Shown here: positions 58,821-64,000 of the stretch, one piece after another | How positions within the stretch are numbered: the stretch's first letter is position 1 | Layout: each line of letters starts with the position of its first letter | Assembly (NCBI GenBank): GCA_002342065.1 | Contig: DDPF01000003.1 | Coordinates: 310,001-374,000, forward strand | DNA: 64,000 bases | Direction of reading: 5' to 3' | DNA from: Bacteroidetes bacterium UBA2475 | GTDB lineage: Bacteria; Bacteroidota; Bacteroidia; B-17B0; Aurantibacillaceae | Program-made: the position numbers and the translations under genes | The notes under the pieces: model-generated | Databases searched by the model: none | Seen by the model: the letters and a program-made list of their open reading frames with translations, nothing else | Told to the model about the DNA's origin: nothing

Positions 58821-60989
58821 ATGAAAAAATTAGTATTCATTCTTATTTCAATTCCCGTTTTAGTTTTTTCGCAACAAAAACTAACATTAGAGAATATTTG
58901 GGCAAGCGGTATGTTCTATGCAAAACATGCCGAAAGTTTTAATGTGATGAACGACGGTGTAAATTACGTTGATATTGTGTCGCAAGCAGGAGAATTTACT
59001 TTAAGCCAATTCGATCTTAAAACAGGAAATAAAGTTAAAGATCTTGTAAAGGGAAGCGATGTAAAATTCAATGGGCAACAACTTGATATAAAAACATACC
59101 AGTTTAGCCCAAATGAAGATAAATTGTTATTGCATGAAAATATGGTAAATGTTTACCGTCGTTCACCAAAAGCAAATTATTACGTTTACGATATTGCCAC
59201 AAAAAAAACAACGCAGCTTTCAGACAAAGGCCAACAAATGTTCCCTAATTTTTCACCGGACGGAAAAAAAGTTGCTTATGTAAGAGACAATAATCTATAC
59301 ATCAAATATCTTGAAACTGGCCTTGAAGTTACCGTTACCCGCGATGGCGAAGCGAATAAGATCAAGAACGGTTGGGCCGATTGGGTTTATGAAGAAGAAT
59401 TTTCGCGCGCCGATTATTTTGACTGGAGCAGCAACAGCCAATATTTAGCTTATGTAAAATTTGATGAGACACGTGTAAAAGAGTACACTATGGATTATTA
59501 TAATAGCGAACTATATCCAACTAAATACACCTTTAAATACCCAAAAGCCGGCGAAGATAATTCTATTGTATCAGTTCATGTTTTTGACGAGACCAGCAAA
59601 AAAACTGTTATCGCAGATATTGGTGCCGAAAAAGATATTTACATTCCACGCATTCAATTCACCAATAATCCTTTGGTACTTTCTATTACACGCCTTAACC
59701 GTTTACAAAATAAACTCGAATTAATTTTTACCGACGTTATTGGTGGAAAGGGTATTGTTGCCTACACCGATGAAAGTAAAACTTATGTTGACGTAACAGA
59801 TGATCTGCGTTTTGTTGGCGATAAAGGATTTATTATTTCGAGTGAGCGTAACGAATACAATCATTTATATTATTATGATATCAGTGGTAAATTAATTAAT
59901 CAGATCACAAGCGGCCAATGGGACGTAATGGAGTTTAGCGGTTTTGATGAGGACACAAAAACACTTTATTATGTGTCTACAGAAAATGGTGCTATTAACC
60001 GCGATGTGTATAGTATAAAACTGAACGGGAAAGATAAAAAACGTTTATCAACCAAACCCGGTTTCACAGATTTTGAATTTACTCCCGGCTTTAAATATTA
60101 TATTTCAAGTCATAGTGATGCAAACACACCACCGGTTTATGAATTAAATAGCATAGATGGAAAAACGGTAAAATTACTGGAAGACAATAAGGAATTAAAA
60201 AGCACAATGAAAAATTATAATTTATCTACTAAACAATTTTTCAAATTTAAAACTTCGGAAGGTGTTGAATTAAATGGCTGGATGTTAAAACCGCAAAATT
60301 TTGATTCAACAAAAAAATACCCGGTGTATATGTATGCTTATGGTGGCCCTGGTGCTAACGAAGTTAATAACTCATGGGATGGCGTTGATTATTTTTGGCA
60401 CAGTTTATTGAACCAGGAAGGTTATATGGTTGTTTGTGTAGATAATAGGGGTACGCAGGGACGCGGACGCCAGTTTAAACACAGCACGTATATGCAATTG
60501 GGTAAATTGGAAACAATAGACCAAATCGAAGTTGCAAAATATTTAGGAAAACAATCTTATGTTGATAGTAAACGTATCGGTTTCCAGGGATGGAGTTATG
60601 GCGGTTATATGGCCTCTTTATTAATTTCAAAAGGTGGCGATATTTTTAAAACATCTATTGCTGTTGCGCCGGTTACTAACTGGAAATATTACGACAATAT
60701 TTATACCGAGCGTTTTTTACGCAAACCACAGGATAATAAAAACGGTTACGAAGATAATTCGCCGACCAATTTTGTAAAAGGGATAAAAGGAAAATTCTTA
60801 TTGATACACGGAAGTGCTGATGACAATGTGCATTTACAGAACAGCATGGAATTGGCAAATGCTTTGGTAGAAAATAATATCCCTTTTGATTTTATGCTAT
60901 ATCCAAACAAGAATCATGGCATTTATGGAGGTTACACACGCTTACACATTTTTTCGAAAATGTTGAAGTTTACAAAAGAAAATTTATAA
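58821..60989 (+). CDS. S9 family peptidase, dipeptidyl peptidase IV-like
   Basis: 722 residues: signal peptide (MKKLVFILISIPVLVFS), DPP-IV N-terminal beta-propeller (about 30-480, including DWVYEEEFSRADYFDWS with the conserved EE pair that binds the substrate amino terminus), and the alpha/beta-hydrolase domain. Catalytic Ser in GWSYGGYMAS (about 592), Asp in GSADDNVHL and His in NKNHGIYGG. It removes Xaa-Pro dipeptides in the periplasm. The sirtuin gene follows after one base, suggesting an operon. Confidence 0.95.
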   Translation: MKKLVFILISIPVLVFSQQKLTLENIWASGMFYAKHAESFNVMNDGVNYVDIVSQAGEFTLSQFDLKTGNKVKDLVKGSDVKFNGQQLDIKTYQFSPNEDKLLLHENMVNVYRRSPKANYYVYDIATKKTTQLSDKGQQMFPNFSPDGKKVAYVRDNNLYIKYLETGLEVTVTRDGEANKIKNGWADWVYEEEFSRADYFDWSSNSQYLAYVKFDETRVKEYTMDYYNSELYPTKYTFKYPKAGEDNSIVSVHVFDETSKKTVIADIGAEKDIYIPRIQFTNNPLVLSITRLNRLQNKLELIFTDVIGGKGIVAYTDESKTYVDVTDDLRFVGDKGFIISSERNEYNHLYYYDISGKLINQITSGQWDVMEFSGFDEDTKTLYYVSTENGAINRDVYSIKLNGKDKKRLSTKPGFTDFEFTPGFKYYISSHSDANTPPVYELNSIDGKTVKLLEDNKELKSTMKNYNLSTKQFFKFKTSEGVELNGWMLKPQNFDSTKKYPVYMYAYGGPGANEVNNSWDGVDYFWHSLLNQEGYMVVCVDNRGTQGRGRQFKHSTYMQLGKLETIDQIEVAKYLGKQSYVDSKRIGFQGWSYGGYMASLLISKGGDIFKTSIAVAPVTNWKYYDNIYTERFLRKPQDNKNGYEDNSPTNFVKGIKGKFLLIHGSADDNVHLQNSMELANALVENNIPFDFMLYPNKNHGIYGGYTRLHIFSKMLKFTKENL

Positions 60990-60990
60990 T

Positions 60991-61686
60991 ATGGTCAAAA
61001 AACGCCTGATAGTATTTACCGGTGCCGGAATTAGTGCAGAAAGCGGAATTAAAACATTTCGCGATTCAGGTGGGCTTTGGGAAGAACATAAAATAGAAGA
61101 TGTGGCAACCCCCGAAGCGTGGGTAAAGAACAGGGAGTTAGTTTTAGAATTTTACAACCAACGTCGTAAACAGGTAATTGCAGCTAAACCAAATGCAGCG
61201 CATGATTTTATTGCCGAGCTGCAAAATAAATTTGAAGTGCAGGTGATCACCCAAAATGTAGACGATCTGCATGAGCGCGCCGGAAGTAAGAACGTGATGC
61301 ACCTACATGGCGAAATAATGAAAGCAAGAAGCACTGTTGATCCGACTTTGGTTTATCCCTTAAAAAAACCGGAAATTATAATTGGTGATCTTTGTGTAAT
61401 GGGTTCGCAGTTACGCCCACATATTGTTTGGTTTGGCGAAGATGTGCCATATATGGAGCAAGCAAATGCCCTTGCCGAACAAGCTGACTTTTTTGTTGTA
61501 GTTGGCACTTCATTAAATGTTTACCCGGCAGCAGGCATAATAAATTTTGTAAATGTAAACACACCCAAGTGGTTGGTAGATCCAGGTGATTTTAATTTAG
61601 ATTATATAAAACAATTAAAGCATATTAAACAAACCGCCGTTAATGGAGTAAAAAGTTTAAAAGAAGAGTTGTATAAAAGTTTGTAA
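60991..61686 (+). CDS. cobB: Sir2-family NAD-dependent protein deacylase (class III type)
   Basis: 231 residues. NAD-binding motifs GAGISAESGIKTFRDSGG, TQNVDDLHERAG and catalytic His in MHLHGE. The YxxR pair of class III (desuccinylase) sirtuins is present in FYNQRRKQ. The zinc ribbon is degenerate: the segment between HLHGE and RPHIVWFGE has one Cys (GDLC) instead of four. VVVGTSLNVYPAAG completes the fold. It probably removes acyl, especially succinyl, groups from lysine; specificity is inferred. A perfect hairpin follows. Confidence 0.92.
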   Translation: MVKKRLIVFTGAGISAESGIKTFRDSGGLWEEHKIEDVATPEAWVKNRELVLEFYNQRRKQVIAAKPNAAHDFIAELQNKFEVQVITQNVDDLHERAGSKNVMHLHGEIMKARSTVDPTLVYPLKKPEIIIGDLCVMGSQLRPHIVWFGEDVPYMEQANALAEQADFFVVVGTSLNVYPAAGIINFVNVNTPKWLVDPGDFNLDYIKQLKHIKQTAVNGVKSLKEELYKSL

Positions 61687-61687
61687 A

Positions 61688-61734
61688 AGACCTGTCAGGT
61701 TTAAATGAAAACTCGGTTAAAACCTGACAGGTCT
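61688..61734. terminator. Perfect 15-bp inverted repeat after the sirtuin gene
   Basis: AGACCTGTCAGGTTT (61688-61702) and AAACCTGACAGGTCT (61720-61734) are exact complements around a 17-base loop. No T-run follows on either strand, so it may be a dispersed repeat serving as a terminator or barrier between convergent genes. Confidence 0.65.
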
Positions 61735-61780
61735 ACACGTAATTTTTCTAAAGTCATTTCAAGTACAAAGAAAGATAAAA

Positions 61781-63235
61781 CTACTCCTTAACTATTTTTT
61801 TTGTAGCAATAATTTTATCCTCACTAATTATTTTTAAGAAATATAAACCGGTATTTAAATTCTTAATATCAAGTTTTAAATTTTTAGTTTCGTTTAGTTC
61901 TTCAAATACAATTTGCCCCAAAGCATTTGCAATTTCTATTTTTACTTTATCACTGTTTTCTAATTCAATATTTAAAATAGCGTTTGTTGGATTCGGATAA
62001 ACTAAAGTACTATTATATTGTAAAATTGCAAGATCATTTATATTTGTAAGCAATGGGATATTATTAAAATAATAATCAGGAAAAATAGGTAAACTAAAAT
62101 TACATGCCTTGTTATTTAAACCAATCGCATTATATTGAAAATTGCACGCGGCGCCATTTGCATTTGGATTATGAATAACATGCAAAGTATCAATAAAGCC
62201 GCCCGTTCGCGCAATATAAATCTTGCCATTTGGGGCTAGCTGCATGTGACCTAAGCCGCAAAAGCAAACCGTTTGTAAGGGAAAAGGCACATCCCAGAAA
62301 CCATACTTACTTGCTGCGATTGCAGAGGAAGTAAAAACTGAAAGGTCGAATTGTTCAATAACATTGCCCGACAAACCACCACCTATATGCGCAAAATAGA
62401 TTTTATTAGAATTTGTAGAGAATTCACAGGAATAAGTGGTATAACCAATTGCGCCGGTATCATTCGTTAATTGAATTTGATTATTTAACTGCCCTGTTGA
62501 ATTATTGAATTGGTAAAAATGAAAGTTATTGCTATCAAAATCAACAAATTTTAAACCATCAGGAGAAAATCTAAAATTAATATATTGCAAACTATTATAA
62601 GCGCTTATTACGCGATTAACGGTGTCAGGCCCAAGATTATTTACAGGTATCATACATAAATTATATGGTGAGTTCTTTTCAGCATAAGCTAACCAGTAAT
62701 CAGTTCCATTTGCATGCTTTGTAAAAGCCATACCCTGATATGCTTGTCCTCTTACTAATATGTTTTTCTGCCCTGATACAACTGCCCCGTTGCCCGCATC
62801 TAAAGTTATATCTACAACACTATAACGTAAATTAAAACTACAATTATCATTAATACATCCATTGACAAAAACAAAATATTGATTTGGATTCCCGGGACGT
62901 GGAATTATTTGAGAAGCTAGCCCAGTATTTTTGTCGCTGTTTAATAATGTGCCGTTCATCATCGGTTGATGGTTTTTGTTCCAAATAGTATCACCATTAC
63001 AATAAAACAATAAATTGCCTAGCGTATCACTTATGGAACTGTTACCTTCAAACACAACCCCATTACTCCCATTAAAAACAGTTGGTACTCCTGTTGACAT
63101 ATTAAAATCTAAACCTGCTTTGTGGCCAAAGCGCCAATGTTTTGTGCGATTTAATAACGCTTGTTGAGTTTGAGCATTGAACTCGTAAATAAATCCTAAA
63201 CACAAAAAGATAAAGATGTAGTTAATTTTTTTCAT
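61781..63235 (-). CDS. Secreted T9SS cargo with type A sorting domain, propeller-like core
   Basis: 484 residues: signal peptide (MKKINYIFIFLCLGFIYEFNAQ), then a beta-rich core of about 380 residues: HWRFGHKAGLDFNMSTGVP, ISDTLGNLLFYCNGDTIWNK, NINF-like RFSPDGLKFVDFDSNNFHF and LAPNGKIYIA, resembling the WD40/propeller-type proteins common as T9SS cargo. Then a type A domain (VYPNPTNAILNIELENSDKV ... GLYFLKIISEDKIIATKKIVKE). Surface or extracellular; the ligand is unknown. Convergent with the sirtuin gene. Confidence 0.9.
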   Translation of the reverse strand: MKKINYIFIFLCLGFIYEFNAQTQQALLNRTKHWRFGHKAGLDFNMSTGVPTVFNGSNGVVFEGNSSISDTLGNLLFYCNGDTIWNKNHQPMMNGTLLNSDKNTGLASQIIPRPGNPNQYFVFVNGCINDNCSFNLRYSVVDITLDAGNGAVVSGQKNILVRGQAYQGMAFTKHANGTDYWLAYAEKNSPYNLCMIPVNNLGPDTVNRVISAYNSLQYINFRFSPDGLKFVDFDSNNFHFYQFNNSTGQLNNQIQLTNDTGAIGYTTYSCEFSTNSNKIYFAHIGGGLSGNVIEQFDLSVFTSSAIAASKYGFWDVPFPLQTVCFCGLGHMQLAPNGKIYIARTGGFIDTLHVIHNPNANGAACNFQYNAIGLNNKACNFSLPIFPDYYFNNIPLLTNINDLAILQYNSTLVYPNPTNAILNIELENSDKVKIEIANALGQIVFEELNETKNLKLDIKNLNTGLYFLKIISEDKIIATKKIVKE

Positions 63236-63368
63236 TTTTAAAATATAGAACGTTTGTTTAATAAATGTAGTATAAAAAATGTAAAAAGCAAATTTTAGTG
63301 TGTTAAATTAGTTGTGGCTTTGTATAATGTTTTATTGCCGAGCACTGAGGGTAAATCTATTCAATAAA

Positions 63369-63401
63369 AAAAAGCCACCGAAAATTTTCAGTGGCTTTTT
63401 A
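63369..63401 (-). terminator. Terminator after the Cys-rich small gene
   Basis: AAAAAGCCAC(c/t)GAAAATTTTC(a/g)GTGGCTTTTT is an almost perfect palindrome (one mismatch); on the minus strand a run of eight T follows. It lies about 36 bases beyond the stop at 63437. Confidence 0.85.
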
Positions 63402-63436
63402 CTTTTTACTCAAACAATAACCTTATAGCTTTAGGA

Positions 63437-63592
63437 TCATTTTCTACCTGGACATTTTTTACAACGATCGCCTTTTTTAAAATTTTTGCAGCAATCCTTT
63501 TTCTTTTTACAGCAATCTGTAAAAACACTTAAAGGACAGTTATTCTGAAAAAATATAAGCGCTTTTGGCTTTTCTGCGTTCTCTAAGTTCAT
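63437..63592 (-). CDS. Small Cys/Lys-rich protein
   Basis: 51 residues from the ATG at 63592. The first 18 residues (MNLENAEKPKALIFFQNN) are followed by CPLSVFTDCCKKKKDCCKNF and KKGDRCKKCPGRK. Seven or so cysteines in pairs (CC, CC, CxxC) and 13 lysines suggest a metal-binding or disulphide-rich basic peptide. I do not recognise a named family, although Cys/Lys-rich short tails of this kind occur in Bacteroidota. A dedicated terminator follows, which supports transcription in this direction. The start is less certain than the 3' part. Confidence 0.6.
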   Translation of the reverse strand: MNLENAEKPKALIFFQNNCPLSVFTDCCKKKKDCCKNFKKGDRCKKCPGRK

Positions 63593-63660
63593 ACAGTAAA
63601 ACTAATTCAATCATTTTGTTTTTTAAATACCATAAAAAGGGTAATTTTCGGGTCTCAAAC

Positions 63661-64000
63661 ATGAACATTGCACCCCTAAATAGCTGGTTAACCTCAAATA
63701 CCCAACCCTTATTAATAGCGGGCCCTTGCGGTGCCGAGTCGCTTGAACAGCTGATGAATACGGCAAAAGGACTAAAAGAAACAGGAAAAGTGGCTTTATT
63801 CCGTGCCGGCGTCTGGAAACCCCGTACCCGACCCAATGCCTTTGAAGGCAAAGGCGAAGAGGCTTTAAAATGGCTAGTGGAAATAAAGAAAGAATTTGGT
63901 TTTAAAATTACGGTAGAAGTTGCCAATGCCCAGCATACCGAACTAGCCCTAAAATATGGAATAGACGTTTTATGGATAGGTGCCCGCACTACGGTTAATC
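63661..64000 (+). CDS. 3-deoxy-7-phosphoheptulonate synthase, N-terminal part (truncated by window edge)
   Basis: 113 residues are visible from the ATG at 63661. LLIAGPCGAESLEQLMNTAK and ALFRAGVWKPRTRPNAFEGKGEEAL are the phosphoenolpyruvate/erythrose-4-phosphate binding landmarks of the KDPS/DAHPS type I-beta fold (GPC-xES, K-PRT-P--F-G). ITVEVANAQHTELALKYGIDVLWIGARTTVN continues it. It performs the first step of the shikimate pathway. In Bacteroidota this type is usually fused to a C-terminal chorismate mutase; that part lies outside the window. The antisense frame here is a shadow. Confidence 0.92.
   Translation, partial: MNIAPLNSWLTSNTQPLLIAGPCGAESLEQLMNTAKGLKETGKVALFRAGVWKPRTRPNAFEGKGEEALKWLVEIKKEFGFKITVEVANAQHTELALKYGIDVLWIGARTTVN

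Noticed and set aside
63540..63989. Open frame of 149 codons on the minus strand
   Set aside because: It is antisense to the DAHP synthase start, has no recognisable protein features and conflicts with the Cys-rich small gene.
1..64000. tRNA, rRNA, riboswitch, CRISPR array, prophage or transposase genes
   Set aside because: None could be recognised by reading the sequence and translations; short structured RNAs could still be missed without a covariance search.

Overview
This 64 kb window is a chromosomal segment of an AT-rich member of the Bacteroidota. The evidence is: type IX secretion (T9SS) type A sorting tails on four secreted proteins; a gliding-motility-type C-terminal domain next to a PorP/SprF-like protein; type III glutamine synthetase; the Bacteroidota order of the division and cell-wall (dcw) cluster; an FtsZ ending in SFLHDNVD; and promoters of the TTG / TAnnTTTG type. 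I cannot assign a genus. No rRNA, tRNA, CRISPR array or integrase/transposase gene was seen.

Layout. (1) 1-7.2 kb: omega-amidase-like hydrolase, TPR/SpoIIE phosphatase, leuS, a small DUF2892-like membrane protein and a DUF922 putative protease. (2) 7.2-23.2 kb, minus strand: a complete dcw operon (mraZ, rsmH, ftsL, ftsI, murE, mraY, murD, ftsW, murG, murC, ftsQ, ftsA, ftsZ). It starts at an array of four MraZ-type boxes and ends at a strong terminator after ftsZ. It carries the whole cytoplasmic and lipid-linked route to lipid II (except murA, murB, murF and ddl) plus the core divisome. (3) 23.4-40 kb: engB, a GNAT acyltransferase, the gliding-type C-terminal-domain/PorP pair, TonB, YqeY, a tandemly duplicated T9SS cargo gene, queA, kdsB, an EamA-yigZ-M42 operon, and a TPR sensor that stops where its phosphatase domain should begin. 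(4) 40-42.4 kb: glnN with an unusual promoter region. (5) 42.5-44.5 kb: a foreign-looking gene-cassette region with an attC-like imperfect palindrome, an OmpA-like protein, a frameshifted secreted protein and a DUF2971 protein. (6) 44.5-52.3 kb: small accessory proteins, an NHL-repeat T9SS cargo, AlkB, a broken VOC gene, and a YHYH / MbnP-like / MbnH-like (diheme) module. (7) 52.2-64 kb: phenylalanine hydroxylase, plsY, gdhA, a YjjG nucleotidase, an amidohydrolase lipoprotein, DPP-IV, a sirtuin, another T9SS cargo, a tiny Cys-rich protein and the start of a DAHP synthase.

The most notable non-coding signal is a heavy load of palindromic repeats. A family of roughly 45-155 bp palindromes ending in AACCACATAG...CTATGTGGTT occurs six times, once inside the dcw operon, once beside a truncated VOC gene, and three times around the duplicated T9SS cargo genes. 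Two other intergenic repeat types appear to have been inserted in frame into leuS and are translated there. The most system-like observations are the attC-like cassette region at 42.56-44.51 kb and the MraZ-box array.
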